DNA of 64,000 nt from Pagrus major (lineage: Eukaryota > Chordata > Actinopteri > Spariformes > Sparidae). Below the pieces are notes generated by a model. That model made no database searches, was not told where the DNA came from, and saw only the letters and a list, made by a program, of their open reading frames with translations. The stretch covers positions 25,470,710 to 25,534,709 of the forward strand of contig NC_133218.1 of assembly GCF_040436345.1 (NCBI RefSeq). Reading direction: 5' to 3'. Below are positions 45,710-59,404 of the stretch, in pieces. The translations under genes and the position numbers were made by a program. Numbering within the stretch: position 1 is the first letter of the stretch; every line of letters begins with the position of its first letter.

Positions 45710-48700
45710 ATGGAGGAGTTGGCCAGGGAGAGCATCAGCCTGCTGGCCCGCTCTGCGTCTCACGCGGACCCACCTCGGCTGGGCTCTTTTGGTGCAGTGT
45801 TCATCATGCTGAAGTCTGCGCTGGGAGCTGGACTACTCAACTTCCCCTGGGCTTTCCAGAAGGCGGGGGGAGTGAACACTGCAGTCAGTGTGGAGCTGGT
45901 GAGGACAGCAGAGTTTACTGTTTGTGCATTGTTCAGGAAAAAAAATAGTGTTGAAGGCTTGAATGCATTCTTATTACTTTCACGTAATAATTGGGAACAA
46001 TTACCTTCAAATGTCTTCATTATACTGAATATGTTGTTACTCAGAGGTTTCTGGAGGTCAGTCAGCCTGTAGACAGAGTATGTATAGACTCACAGCCCTC
46101 CGTCGCTCCCTGGTGTGAAAGAGGCTCATCTCTTTCACAGGTGAGCTCTAATGAAGCTTCCAGTTTAGGCGACCTCAACTTTTCTTGCACTGCATCTATT
46201 GACTGCCACAAAGTGTCCCGTGGATGGATTTCCATGCAGGCTTTCCAAGAATGGGCCCAGGGGCCAAAGTCATCAGGGGCCTCCCAAGAAGGAGCCTCGT
46301 TTTCTGAGTATCTGCTGATACCACGTCTATTCTTAATGTATTCCTGTTCATTCCTCAACAGTACAGCTCGGCCTCATAATGTAGGCTTACTTTGGCTACA
46401 GTTACATTAAATTAAAACAGGTTAGGGAGTCTACATTAGAATAATCAGAACAACATTTGCTCTGAAAAACATAATTTACAACCCAGGTTTCTTTTGTCAA
46501 TCTGTAAGGGCTGAGGCAATTAGCTGATTAATCAGTTAATTGATCGTTAAGCTGCAGTTGTTTTTATAGTTGACCAAAGGTTAAAGTCCATGTCAAACAT
46601 TTCCTGGTTCCCACCTTTCGAATGTTCATATTTGCTCGGACTTCTATAAAGTGTTGGAAAAAGCAGCCAAAAGTCACCACTACAACTAGTCCTTGAGTAA
46701 AAGTGTCTGATATTAAAGTTACTAAATACTTAAAAAAGTAATTTTCTGGCAATAAATGTACTATATTGTCAAAAGTAAAAAAAGAAGTAGATTAAACATA
46801 TATTGCCATGTATGTACTGACCGATCGTCCGATTATCAGATCCAATATTCAGGATTTGTCTGATTATCAGAATCATTGCTGAAAAGATACATTCATTTAA
46901 AATTCACTACTGTGCCCCTGATGCATCATGTAATCTGCAAAGTGACTAGTAACTAAAGTTATCAAATTAATCTAATGTTGTGAGTTAAAAGTACAATATT
47001 TGCCTCCAAACTGTTGTGGAGTGAAATTATAAAGTGGCAAAAAGTGGAAATACTCAAGTAAAGTACTTCAGAGTTTTGGAAAATTGTGATTTATTTATTA
47101 ATATTTTCTGACAAATTATGAAACAAAGTGTGAATAGTAAATCCAGAAAATAATCCTCAGATTATCTGATAATGAAAATATTGTTTTGTTGTCAGCTTTA
47201 GAAAAATTTTTACAGCCTTTCTTCATCTCCAGTGTGAACCAAGACCTACAATTTAGGTGTTTGTCTGAAAGCAACACAACACAGATACTGTTTCTACTAA
47301 AATATCACTGAAAAGTTGCAAAAAGGCAGCAGGTTAAACACCTCTGGTCATGAGGAGAAGGAGGATGGGGGCCTTGAGGCGCTCAGGACCCCACTGTCTA
47401 ATAATCCATCCATGGCGTGTGTGTTTGTGTGAAAATGAAGATTAAGTCTGAAGTCGTCTCTTGGTGTCTGCACAGGTTTCTCTGGTTTTCCTCATCAGTG
47501 GTTTGGTGATCCTCGGCTACGCCTCCTCCGTCAGCAGACAGAACACCTATCAGGACGTGGTGAGAGAGGTGTGTGGATCAGCTGTGGGTCAACTCTGTGA
47601 AGTCTGTTTCTGCTTCAACCTCTTCATGATATGTGTCGCCTTCCTGGTGGTGGTACAGGACCAGCTGGAGAAATGTAAGTGATGAATAAAGTTACTTTCA
47701 TGGACTTCTCTGGCTGGTTTATAGGCTCAAACGTTTGTTTAACCCTTTAAAAGAGGAAAGCATCTGTGTAATGTTTGCTCTTCCTCTAATATTGATTCTG
47801 GCTGCTTTACATTGCTGTGACTGACACATATTATTTGACAGATTATTACACAGCAACATCCAGGGCGCCAGGGGTGTTTAGAGGTTAAGACATCGATTAT
47901 AAACGACAAAGGAACGGGTTCAAATTCACAAATTTGTTGCATTGCTCTCTCCCTCCTTTCCTCCTTTCATCTCAATACTATCACTATCTTAAAAGGCAAA
48001 CAATTCTCAAATTGACCAAGAAAACAACAAAAACATGGCCCGTACTACAGGCAAGTCTTGCCTTCCTTTGAGAGCTCCAACTAATTGGAAGTATCAGTTC
48101 AAAACATTGTGGATCAAAGGTTATTTCTCAGCCATGCAAAATTCAAAACAAAAGGCTGGCAACAACACCAGAGTAATCCACTCACAAAAAAGCTGGAAAA
48201 CCTGGAAGACAGGTGAAAAAAGGGCAAGAAAAGACAGAAAGACAGGAAGTGGAAAGTAAAACATGAGACATAAGGATAAACTTTCAACATAAAACAGGAA
48301 ATCACAAAAACAAAACTCAGGGCCATGACAATTTTATCAGTTCCACAAAAATCAGCTACAATTATCAACAGAATGTGAAGAAATAACGTGATATTATACA
48401 TTTTGACGTTATGAAGTCTGTGTATTGTGTTGCAGAAGTTAGCATGCTAACCAGCTAGTCCCAGCTCCTGTGTTCTCAGACCTCCTAGTCCAGACTGCTT
48501 ACTACACAGCTAACAAGCTAACTAGCTAACCGCAGCTACAGTTAGCAACAGATAGCAGTAGTTCTAGTGATACGCTATCCCCTATTTATTTTGAGTATGA
48601 TTTCAACGATTGGCCCATTTCTGCACGTTTAAGCATTGAAATTAGTTCATTTGTAGAAGGTATTAAAAAGTCTTAAACATTTACTTTCCTCTGTTGTGGA

Positions 48701-51700
48701 CCATCGTAGTAGTTATACTATGTTTTCACCTGAATAAAGGTGAGATTGTTGATCCACAGTGGATTTTGCGTTCACGAGGCTGTTCTCAGTCAGATTATGT
48801 CTTATAATGTCTTATTTAAAGTGTCAAGGTAATCAAAAACTTAGTTGAACTTTTAATTGGTTAATCTATCAATCCCGTTTATGCAGCTTCAGGTCACAGC
48901 CACTTGATTAATTAAGTAATTAGGAATTATTGTATTGGAGGTGATATAATAATAAATAATTGTGGGCCATATTGCCGCTATTGGCTTTCCATCAGACTTT
49001 GTATGACTGTGAAACAGGTATTAAATTAGATATGTGGTGTGAAAACAGTCTCATGAAGAGGGACAGGAAAGGAAGGGAATAATAATCGAATGTTTCACCT
49101 CACTGTCAAGGAAATTCAACCTAATATTATTTTATCTTACTTTATTGGTTGTTGTTTGTCTGTCACATTTTTCCAGCTTACTACAATTTTCTTTTACTTT
49201 TTCCCAGTTCCCCTTCTGGCTGTTTCTAAACCACTCACCTTCATGTGCTTCCCAACACACTCACACCTTCGCCTACAGGAAATCAACAGACACACAGCCA
49301 TAACATTCACGAACGCACATAATGACATTATTCCAGTATTTATTTGTTTTTTTATTGTGGCCATTGTGTGCCTCTTTGTTATTACTTCTACATTATTTTG
49401 TATTATTCTGTCTTTGTCTTGTTATTATCTTATCTTCATCTGTCTATTATATCTGTCTTTCACCCTCTGTTTTTGACCCTTGAGCTGCTGTAACACGAAT
49501 TTGTCAGATTCCCCAAATAAAATGTTATCTTATCTTATCTTATCTTATCTTATCTTATCTTATCTTATCTTATCTTCTCTTATCTTATCATTCTAGCTAT
49601 TAAACATAGTATAGTTAAACATGTGACTGTAGCAGCGGTAGTGAAACCCTTTTTCCTTTTTTTTCCTTTTGTCATTTTGTCCATCTGAAACCATTCAAAT
49701 CCCTTTAATGTTTTTGCTCTGTTCCAATTTTAAACAAAAGTGTTTGATTGGATTTACAACCCCCCCCCAAAATATCCATTTGATCCAGAAATTCTGCACA
49801 GGGCACCGTGCAGATGGAGCAGCTGGCAAGATATCCTCAAGGACGAAGGAATGTTTTCACTATCCTTTATGTTCATCCACCATCAAAGCGTGGATCTTGC
49901 CATTAAAACATCATAAACAACGTTGTTTTACTGTAAATGAATCTTTTGTAAATTTAGATGACCTTGTAGTCTGTGTTGTCGCCTTCATGTTGCAGCAGAT
50001 AAACCACATTCATTTTGACTTGTTCTTCTCCAGTGTGTATTTCTTTATACGAGACGGTGACCGGGTCGACTGAGGCAGAGATGCCCTATCACTGGTACAC
50101 CGACCAGCGATTTGCCCTCTTTGTCATGTGCCTCATCATTATCCTGCCCCTGTCCATCCCAAAAGAAATCGGCATCCAGAAATACACGAGGTACACAGCA
50201 CTTATCTGTGTTTCTGGAGTGACATCCAGCTTGTATGTGATTTAACTGTTTTCTCCTCATATCAGTGTGTTGGGGACGCTGGCTGCTTCATATCTGTGTG
50301 TGGCGGTGATTGTCAAGTATTACCTGATGGAGAGTCACACTGTTATAATAACACCAGAGCACAGCCAAGGGTCAGTAACACTGTTTTTAATAGACATGTG
50401 TGTTTTTACCATCAGCTACTTCTTTTATCCTGTTGTTCTGTGTGCGTCACTAATGTGTGTGTGTGTGTGTGTGTGTGTGTTGTGTGTTTTTCAGTGTCGG
50501 TTCGTGGGCTTCAATGTTCAGTGTTGTGCCGACCATCTGCTTTGGTTTCCAGGTAGGATCAGACTTGGTGATATGCACTCTAGAAGTGGTTTAATAGGGA
50601 GGTAATATTGTCCACACAAGAAAACACAGCAAGACTCTCGCAGAAGACCACATCTATAATGCATTACTGGGTCGTCGATAGTTTAAATTAATTTAAAAAA
50701 CATGAAACATTTATGAATATAATCAGATATGTTTAGATGGCTGGTATCTATGAATGAGTAAAAATTTGATGTGGATCCTAATAAAACTATTATCTCTCCG
50801 TCACACCGTAGAGATTTATGATTCCATCTGCATTGAATTGTTGTCCTTGTGGTTGGCCTTAAATTATGGGTAAGCAGTCATGTGTGGTTTAAAATTTAGA
50901 GTGATACAGGTCTATTGAGTGTGATATTGGATCAGGCTTGATTGAATTAAAAGGAACTGTTGGGCCTAGGCGGAGGTATGCGCTCTGCAGCTCCTGTTTA
51001 CATACACAAATACCTTGGCGTGTACAGCTACAGCAGATCAATCCAAATATTCCCATAAAATATCGTGTGTGTGTGTGTGTGTGTGTTTTCAGTGCCATGA
51101 AGCCTGTATAGCCATCTATAGCAGCATGGAGAACAAGAAGCTCTCCCACTGGGTGATCATCTCTGTGCTCTCCATGTTTTTCTGCTTACTCATCTACACT
51201 CTGACCGGTGAGTTCACCTCCGTATATCTCAGTACATCATGTGTTAGCTCGAAAGCTGCTAATCACATCCACCCTCTCCGTCTCCAGGTGTGTACGGCTT
51301 CATGACGTTTGGACGAGACGTCGCCTCTGATATTTTGATGTCATATCCAGGAAACGATGTGGTCATGATCATTTCCAGGCTGCTTTTTGGAATATCAATT
51401 ATCACCATCTATCCTATTATTCTTCTTCTGGGGAGGTGAGCGACACCAGAGTTGAACTGTGTTGTTTGAGTTTATGTTTTAACACCTAACTCTGTGTCTC
51501 CGTGTTTGTGTGTGTCTGGGACAGATCTGTCATCCTGAACTTGATGCTGCGCGTTCAAAGACGTCGCCGAGGAATCGTCACTCATTCGTTTGAGAGTCGC
51601 TGCAGAGTCGTTCTCACTGTGATCTGGATATCCGTCACTCTTCTCATCGCCATGTTTGTCCCTGACATGGGTGAGGTCATCAGTGTCATCGGAGGAATCA

Positions 51701-52158
51701 GCGCCTTCTTCATCTTTATTTTTCCAGGTATGTAAACAACCTTAACTTTAATATACGTGTATCTGTATGTGCTATCTTGTATTTAGCTTGTCTGTCACTT
51801 GGAAATCGCTTCAAATTGGACTAAGTCAAATAAATAAATGTTGTCTGATAGGTTTGTGTGTTCATGTATTGCAGGTCTTTGCTTAGTGTTCACAATGCAA
51901 ACTGAATCTGTGAGTCCAAGAGTCAGGTGAGTGTGAAGTATTCATTTTAAAATTCCCTTTCTTGGTAACACTTCATTTCCAGTTCAACTGGTACACATCC
52001 ACTTCTAATTGCTAATGTAACTTCTGTACTGGTCTCTCTCTTGATATCCCTGCAGGGCGGTTTTAACAGTTTGGGGAGTCATAACCATCGTAGTCGGAGC
52101 CTTCATCTTTGGACAGAGCACAACCATCGCTATCATGGAGCTGGCCCAAAAATTCTGA
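45710..52158 (+). CDS. slc38a8: sodium-coupled amino acid transporter 8
   Basis: Plasma-membrane amino-acid transporter of the SLC38 (SNAT) family; human SLC38A8 is needed for foveal and optic-nerve development. Ten coding exons: 45710-45898, 47476-47674, 50034-50190, 50266-50370, 50495-50552, 51093-51207, 51288-51435, 51525-51727, 51875-51926, 52056-52158. All junctions have AG/GT and matching phase; total 1329 nt, 442 aa (human about 435). TM1 reads [20 protein letters not shown], the family signature. Later segments include [76 protein letters not shown]-type helices, [19 protein letters not shown] and [18 protein letters not shown], and end with GAFIFGQST, consistent with 11 helices. The match to SLC38A8 is much better than to SLC38A7. 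Start: MEELARES, first ATG in the exon frame. A poly(A) signal ATTAAA at 52477-52482 suggests a short 3' UTR. Confidence 0.97.
46690..47090. repeat. teleost interspersed repeat, copy 2, in slc38a8 intron 1
   Basis: Inverted relative to the copy at 19290-19790: 'gtacaatatttgcctccaaa', 'gtggagtgaaattataaag' and 'ggaaatactcaagtaaagta'. It has no coding content. Confidence 0.55.
49060..49588. mobile_element. possible LINE 3' tail with (TTATC)n
   Basis: 'cttgagctgctgtaacacga' followed by 'ccccaaataaaatgttatc' and then at least ten TTATC units (49524-49588) is the typical form of a fish LINE 3' end with its tandem tail. The upstream border is not clear and no reverse-transcriptase coding was seen, so at most a 5'-truncated copy is present. 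It lies in slc38a8 intron 2. Confidence 0.45.
50454..50487 (+). repeat. slc38a8: (TG)n before slc38a8 exon 5 acceptor
   Basis: About 13 TG units end 8 bases before the intron 4 AG at 50493-50494; only tgtgttttt separates the run from the acceptor, so it sits where the polypyrimidine tract should be. Confidence 0.9.
51065..51086 (+). repeat. slc38a8: (GT)n before slc38a8 exon 6 acceptor
   Basis: About 11 GT units followed by tttcag at the acceptor 51091-51092, the same arrangement as one intron earlier. Confidence 0.9.
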
Positions 52159-52500
52159 ACTTCTCCCCATAATCACGACTATCTGCAGCAGCTGCTTCAC
52201 TGTGAACTCTGAGCGGTTTGTGACGCTCGCCACTTTTGCACAACAGAAAGTTGCTTTTCTTTAAAGGTGGTTTTTAGTTGTATTTCCTCATCCAGGACCT
52301 GGATATAAAATATATTTACTATGTGAGAATGTGATGTTTTTCTTTGTTAGATGCGCATGTACAATTATATAATGTCAAAGAGAATAATGTCAGAACTTTG
52401 TTAAGTATGTGCAGAGCAAAATATTTATGTCTGAATGTGTGAATCTGTTTTATTTGGTATGTCAATTATATAATATATTAAATGAGAAATCACAAAGTGT
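52159..52500 (+). other. slc38a8: slc38a8 3' UTR
   Basis: Runs from the TGA to just past ATTAAA at 52477-52482, which is followed by the G/T-rich 'aaagtgttgcctttgagtct'. Length about 340 bases; inferred from the signal. Confidence 0.5.
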
Positions 52501-53549
52501 TGCCTTTGAGTCTTACACTACCAGGGGGCAGTATTGGACCACTGAAGCATTATTTATTTATCTATCTGTGTAGTTGCTTCATGTACATTATGAGTAGAAG
52601 TGCATATTGGCAGCACAGATAAGAGAAAACACAGGTCTTATCAGTGTTATTATGGTCCCAGGGATTATTTTGACAACACTGCCATGTTTAAATCAACTAA
52701 ACAAGACAATATTCTTTTTTTAAATATAACCAGATGGGTTTTACGCCCTTGAAATACATGTTTAGATCTACCAGATGATAATATGAGTGAATGATATTAA
52801 GATTTCTTTCTTTTAAATACATGATTCTTATCCTTCCTCTGCATTTTTCCATCTCCTTCTCCACCGACCTCCACATGGCCTGAATCATTTGAGCGATATT
52901 AATCTGCAGCTTTCATTGAGCACAGATTGATGACCGAGCTATGCTGAATATCACTGTTTATTGTTTATTGACTTCAACCTTAAAGGAGTTATGGCACACT
53001 GCCTCTGAGCGTGCACGTGCTCCCACGCGTGTGAGTGTAGAAGTGAGTAATGATTTACAGTAAATCCAGAAAATGGCTGCTGTATATGTGCCTGGAGGGG
53101 GGATGCTTAACTTCATTCAAAAATAGACCATCTAGAAGCACATGGTGGCTCCTTATTGACGCTTCAGTTATGTAATGGGTTTATTTCATCTCGTGCAGCG
53201 TGACTGTCCTTAAGGGAAAACCTCAAAATGTTATACTCTACTTGTGTTTAGCCCATGGGATTATATTTCAACCTGCTGGCCAAATGACTAAATCCACTAA
53301 ATGCAGGGAAAAATCCTTAAAAATATCGCAAAAGAAATTCCTTCTTGGATCCTACAGCTGCACTCAGTCAAAACTAGTCCATAGATTTGTAAAAGCAACT
53401 GAGCAGTCCTGGATAATGCAGCTAGCATACAGCTACCACGAGCTTAGGACTTCAGATCTCTGTCTGTGTAAGCCATGACAGACTTCACTGCCTCCAAAAA
53501 TGAAAGAATGGCCAACCTGTCTCAAATATGACTTTATCAGCTTCAGCTA

Positions 53550-53800
53550 TTGTTTTGTTTCAGACCAAACACAAAAAATAAGAGTCTACAGCCATGCTAG
53601 CAGCTCTGTGAAGCTGTATTGAGCTAAGTGCTAACATGCAAACATGTGCACAGTGACAAAGGTGTCAACACAAGGTGACGCCCTTGGTGACAATGCTAGC
53701 TCCTATTTAGCAGGTATGATATTTACCATGTTCACCATCTTAGTCTAGTTTCGTGTTTGCTAATTAGCTATATGCTTTAGTGCCACTCAAAGCAGAAATA
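53550..53800. repeat. teleost 'gctaac'-type interspersed repeat
   Basis: 'gtttcagaccaaacacaaaa', 'tctacagccatgctagcag', 'gctaagtgctaacatgcaaa', 'caggtatgatatttaccatg' and 'gtttgctaattagctat' are successive blocks of a well-known high-copy teleost repeat. 54240-54350 ('atccatccaatagctgttga', 'ggtggaccaaccgaccgac') looks like a displaced part of the same family. Confidence 0.6.
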
Positions 53801-56800
53801 CAAAATTTAAACCTAACTAAAACCAAACTTAAACAACCTTGTGTTTCCCTGTGGTATCAATGTAGAAACAGCTTTAGCAACATTGCTACCGCTTGCAGTT
53901 TGGCTACTGTACACAGCAAAAAACTACTGTGAGAACACAACACTGGCGCTCTCCATCGAGTGAATGCCCATCTGTTCACTTTTGTTTTACCTTGGTTTCT
54001 TTCCCTCTTCACCTTCTTTGCCTCCTCTATCAGCTGGATCTTTTTCTTTTGCAAAGTTTCCCAAGTTACTGCATAAACAATACCTCTTCCTGTTTTGGTT
54101 GTGCCGTAATGTGACCTAGTGAAGGAGATTTACCGTAACCAATCTATATGCGGATGATGCCATTTTTCTGCAGCCATTACATGGTGCAAGCAGTGTTTAC
54201 TTCAGAATGCTAAGTTAAAGCAACCCTTTAGGTGTATGTAAACATGTGTACGGGTTTTCAAGGGTATCCATCCAATAGCTGTTGAGGTATTTCAGCCTGT
54301 ACCAGAGTGGTGGACCAACCGACCGACACTACCATCCCTAGAGCCACGAGCGTGCCTGAAAAACATCCATTATCCTCTGCATTAGATTATCTTTTCATTT
54401 TCCTCTGCCTCTGAAAAATAATTTCCAGTCCTCATTATTATGCTGTCCCCTGTAGCTACTTTGTTATTGAAAGATTACTTGTAATGTAGGCCTCTTGCAG
54501 TCCTAATTAATGAAATGGCAATTTGTAGCAAAATCCCTTTTAAATGTTAATTGTTCATGATAAGAGCATCAGCAAAATTCCTGAATGAAAAGGGACGGCT
54601 GCTGTTTTTCCTCTTACTGTGTCTGTGAGTGTGGTTTCTTTCATTGTCGCCATCACACTGATTGAAATCTGCCTACCTTTTGTTTTCAGAATGAAAAAAA
54701 CCCTTTTTGCTCCTTTTTAATTTGCAGATTGCAAACTGGGAGTTTTTGGACTGTCTGTCTCATTACCTAATGAGAAGACGTACGTTACTGTACACTGTTG
54801 TGACTGCGTGCATCGAACAGATTACTGTATGTATGGCGTGGTTGTGTGCAATTATGTGTATGACCTTGTTTTCTATGCATCAAGGTTATGACCAGCAGGC
54901 TGAGATCATCATGATGGAGATAACATGCATCCATCACATTTGCTGCCCAGGCCTTTATTGAAGTGGTGACAGCAGATTTTTGACCTCTGGGCCAAATTCT
55001 GTTGGATAATAGCTGCTGTGGCAATGAGCTCAGGTGAAGGAGAGGCCTCTGTCACCTTGTGTGAGTGCAGCAGATCAGGATCACATTGAATCCTGTGTGT
55101 GATACTGAAAGAGCACTATTGTTTTCCTGGCTACTGTACAACAGCCTTTAAATGTTTAAACAGTGTATCTGCTTTACTTCTGAGATGATTTTGTTTGCAA
55201 ATAAACCAAAAAGACAAAATAACGGATTCAATTGTAGGCTGACAAATATCTTTTTATAGTTGATCTACTTTAGATCAATTTATTGATTCATCTCTGGTAA
55301 TATTTGATGCAATCAGAGCAATGTGTGTTCATGTTTCGCGAAGTGTGTGTAAAAATGACTTTTTAAGCACTCTAATAGATGTAATTGCTATTAAAAAAAA
55401 ATCAAATTTCTCTAACCATAGAGGGAAATAAAGACAAACTGAGAGGCTGCTGCCAGCTGAAACATAAGAGGAAAATTGTCACATTCCCAAAGAAATTTGA
55501 ATAATTACATTTACTACAGTAGTTAGATATGGTGTATGTACTCATAGCCAAAGACGTGATTCGGAATTAATCTTGTCACTGCATTCACATATTAGATTAT
55601 GATAAACAATGAAAAATAGAAAACAGCACTAAGACTGCATAATACATTTATTCTCCCCGTCACATGCAATTATGCTTCATTTGCACACTTTGCCTCATCT
55701 CTCCATCCAGTAACAGCATCACAGTGATGACTACATCTGTTTGGTAATAAAAAGCCTTCAGACAAAAAACATCAGCAAATTATAGACCACAGCAACATTT
55801 TTGGCGACTCACTGTTACTACTTGGGTAACTTTTCATAGTTAAAGGTGTTATTGATAACGATCAGCCACAAAATTTGGCATTTTATCTCCCCCTTCCATT
55901 GTTTTCACGTCAAAACACAGCTGTTCGAATCACCTGCCCCTCAAGTGGTTGCTGGTTTGTTGCACTAGCTAATGTTGCTAACACTAGCTAGTTAGCGTTA
56001 GGGCAGGACAGTATGCTGGGTGCATACTGTAGAAATCAGCCATTCTTACATTTCTTTTTCACAAACTGGCAACTACCAAGACTGTCATGCTGACAAAATA
56101 CAGATACCATGTGATGTCAACGGCGTTATACTCTTGGCTGACAATCCTTTTTAGAAGCTGTAGCGAACCGTCAACAAAACAATAATTTTGGACCTGACAA
56201 ACATTGTTAAATTACTAATTCATAATCTAAGGTTTCTAAGGAAAATAGATTTTATTCTGCACCCTTCTACAAGTTCAGTAGATGTATTTGTTGTTTTTTT
56301 AAAATGATTTGTCTCCATAAAATGTTATCAATACAACCTTTAAAGTAATTTCTCTGGCGTTGTGACGCTTATAAAAAATGTATTCCACGTTTTACAGCAG
56401 CTTCTCTTAAAATGTAAGCTTATGGGGAAAAGTCTTTTTGGTTTTCTTCATACAGTCCACTGTAAAAGGACAGTGTCACTAGCTGAGTTCCTCAGTTTGT
56501 TATTGGAGACCTGAGTGAGATGAATGCTGGAGGGAGCTGGAGAGTGGCTGCCCTTTAGGAATAATATACCACATAGAGAATGGGCGCAGTCTGTCTCTCT
56601 TCACATTTGCAGAGCACATTTAATTTTTTTCAAAGTCACACATGACCTTTAAAACCCCAATCTCTTAAATATCAATAGACATACATACAGTGTGCGGTTG
56701 CATTTGATTTGAATACTGTAAGCTCAGAGCTTTCCTCATTCCCTAAAGGGCCTGTTTGTTATTTGTATTTTACATGACTGCCTTCACCACAAACTACTTC

Positions 56801-58097
56801 AGTAACGTCTCTGTCCGCCACAGTTTGGGGTACTGCATGTGGACACTAGTGGAGGAACATTAGGACAGAAATAGACAGATAACGCTGCAGTGTACACATT
56901 AATATTACAGGAGGTGTTCCTGTTATAGCAGTAAATCGGATGACAAAATGTTTACATCCACCACTTTTGGAATTCCTAATTGCACCTTGATATCCCAAAG
57001 GTCCATTATTTATGAATGAGACTCCCTCTGTGAGTTTCCTCTTTTTACTTAGTGGCATATTTCTTATCAAATCCTGTATTATCTTTGCATGCAGCATACA
57101 GCATGCAATCTATGTGAAGTATATTGGGAGGGGAGAAAAGGGAAAACAGAGATACAAACACTCTGTAAACCAGATTCAAACATGGCAAGAAGACACTATT
57201 TGTCAGTTTCATCAGCTCACACTCTGAAGAGCTCTAATAATTATAAAACATGATGACACAGATCAGTTCACCGTGGATAATCTGGCTGAAAAGATGCACA
57301 CACAAGCAAATCCATTACAATAGATGGTCATACAGTTTATTTTGAGACTCAAAAAACTGAAAATCTGAATACTATAACATGGATCTATACAGTCATTCTC
57401 TTGTTTGGATCTACACATTGTTTTTTGTCTGAGTCATATCATTAGAATCATCATCATGGAGCATTAAACCAGATATGTACGTCATCATCTATGTCGATTA
57501 ATCTACAAAAACAGTGAGTGAACAAGTAAAGCACCAATTGTGCTGACAAATTAGTTGTTTTATATTTAACAGGATAAATAGCCAATAAATGGGGTTTGGT
57601 GCAGGTGTTTATGTTTATATTAAAATTATTTAAACCAATCAGCTTCAGAATACTCACTTTCTTACAATTTATGTTATCAATGTTTTTCAAATATTTCTAT
57701 ACACAAGATACATTTTATTTTCAAACTCATTCACAGATCCACTCCTACTCAAGGAGTTGCAGGTCTTCATCCTTCCAAACATCCAAGGCTATGCATGTAA
57801 AAATATAGGCTAAATGAAATGTATGAAAGTAAAATGGACCTGCAAGTTTCCATTGGGCACCACCCTCAGTACAAACTTTATGTCGTTAGGCTGTAAGATA
57901 ACTACGGCTCACTAATGCTTATAATTTAATTCTTGACCTCAGAAGTCCTGAAAATATACAGAAAACAGTGGACATTGTAACTGAAATTGTTGCTACTAAA
58001 TGGATCTTGATTGTTTTCTCAACACCATTATGCTGTTTGCCCCGTCCTGTGTAATGAACTCAGCAGCCTTGTGGGGACGCAAGTTGGACGTTAGGTT

Positions 58098-58537
58098 GTC
58101 ATCAACAAATAAAAACAACTAGTTTGTCATTTACAATAATATAAGATTTTGATATCTTCACAGTTGATACACTCAAGCTACCTCTCATAAATCATTTTAT
58201 TAAACATTACTCTGGGTACGATTGTGATCTGCTGTTTGAAGACGGCTCAACTGCTGCTCACATAAACTAGCAAGAAAACAGTTTGATGTCGCTGTTTTTG
58301 TCCATACAAGATAAAAATGTATTTGGTAAATGACTTAAAACCATTGATTCATTTTTTCCGATTAGTTTTCTGCTGACTTATTGTTTTCTTTTTGTTTTTT
58401 ACATATTTGAACTCACTCATTTAACCAGGCTGACATGCATACAACTAATCCTAAACTAGTGCTCATTTATAAGTATGTTTTTATACTTTGAGCTTGTATT
58501 TACGATAAAGCTGAAGTCTCAAAGATTCCCCCAGCAA
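58098..58537. repeat. 440-bp direct repeat, copy A
   Basis: About 440 bases from gtcatcaacaaat to cccccagcaa recur at 61169-61603 in the same orientation with roughly 90% identity by eye (for example ttttgatatcttcacagttg and tgtgatctgctgtttgaaga are exact). The copy lies about 260 bp above the cmtr2 promoter. No ORF or inverted termini are evident, so it may be a local duplication or an unrecognised element. Confidence 0.9.
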
Positions 58538-58797
58538 TTCCCCTGTGATTATAACTATAATTATTATAATTATGTCTCATGTGTATAGATAGTATATACA
58601 CATGCATCTTATCCCTGCTCCATATTCCAGTCCATATTTTTACTCTGCATACTCTGTTTTTGTTTTTCTTTATTTATTATTGTTTTATTGTTATATACAT
58701 TTTATTTAATAATTTTTTTTTTTCCATTTCTGCAGCAAAAGATTTTCACACGGTTGTATTTGTACAATAAACAAGTTGAACCCATGAGTCTAACAGG

Positions 58798-58915
58798 GTG
58801 TGTTACTCCTTTAACAGAAGCCCCGCCCTCTGGCTCATACGCATGCGCGGGGTAGTTCCGGGTCACATGAAAGTGTGGTTCCGGGCCCTGACAGCAGGAC
58901 AGCAGCGACACTCCG
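58798..58915 (+). promoter_or_regulatory. cmtr2: cmtr2 promoter and non-coding first exon
   Basis: A short CpG-rich island in AT-rich DNA (cccgccctctgg, cgcatgcgcggggtagttcc, ttccgggccctgacagc), with an E-box-like tcacatga and an ETS-type ccggaac on the minus strand. It ends in a strong donor, ctccg|gtgagt, at 58915/58916. The next good acceptor in the right place is cmtr2's at 63757, so this is its probable untranslated exon 1. Transcription start unknown. Confidence 0.55.
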
Positions 58916-59404
58916 GTGAGTTTCTGTTCAGTGTTTTCAGGCTGTTTGTGTCTCTGTTATGTACACACCAGTCCTCATACTGTACACCGAAGCAGATACT
59001 TTATTTCTGAGAGCTGATATCGGCTCAGTGTGTCAGAGAAATTCAGCATTTCCGGGTTTTTACCGACACAATACGGCCGTCAGCACTGTGCAGTAGGAAG
59101 CGTCTCATTGCAGCTTCAGCTGAGGACAAACTTTGTTGGTTTGTGTTTTCAACGAGCAGCTATCATGTCACGACCATCACAGCCCAAACATGCAGCTACA
59201 TTTAGGCTATTTGCCTCATTAACAGAGCAGTGAAGCTCGCCAATAAACAACATTAATTCTGTTTTCAGATTTTGTAAGCAGTTAAGGTTTTGTGCAGGAA
59301 AACACATTTTAAAGATCATTGACTGATTTTTTTTAATGCCTAAACAAACTAAATGAACAATTCAATAAACTCTTTTTGTTTTCACGTCTGAATAAACAAA
59401 CTGA

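Larger units (their letters stand above)
52501..58797. other. 6.3-kb intergenic region, slc38a8 to cmtr2
   Basis: No gene found on either strand. It contains repeat copies at 53550-53800 and 54240-54350 and the first copy of the 440-bp direct repeat (58098-58537). The remaining sequence is AT-rich and unremarkable. Confidence 0.45.

Noticed and set aside
46062-46410. ORFs of 98 and 139 codons in slc38a8 intron 1
   Set aside because: No recognisable domain, no splice link to slc38a8, and they overlap each other on opposite strands.
49090-49476. 128-codon hydrophobic ORF that could be taken for a membrane protein
   Set aside because: T-rich low-complexity DNA leading into a LINE-like tail with a (TTATC)n run; the composition alone explains the hydrophobic residues.
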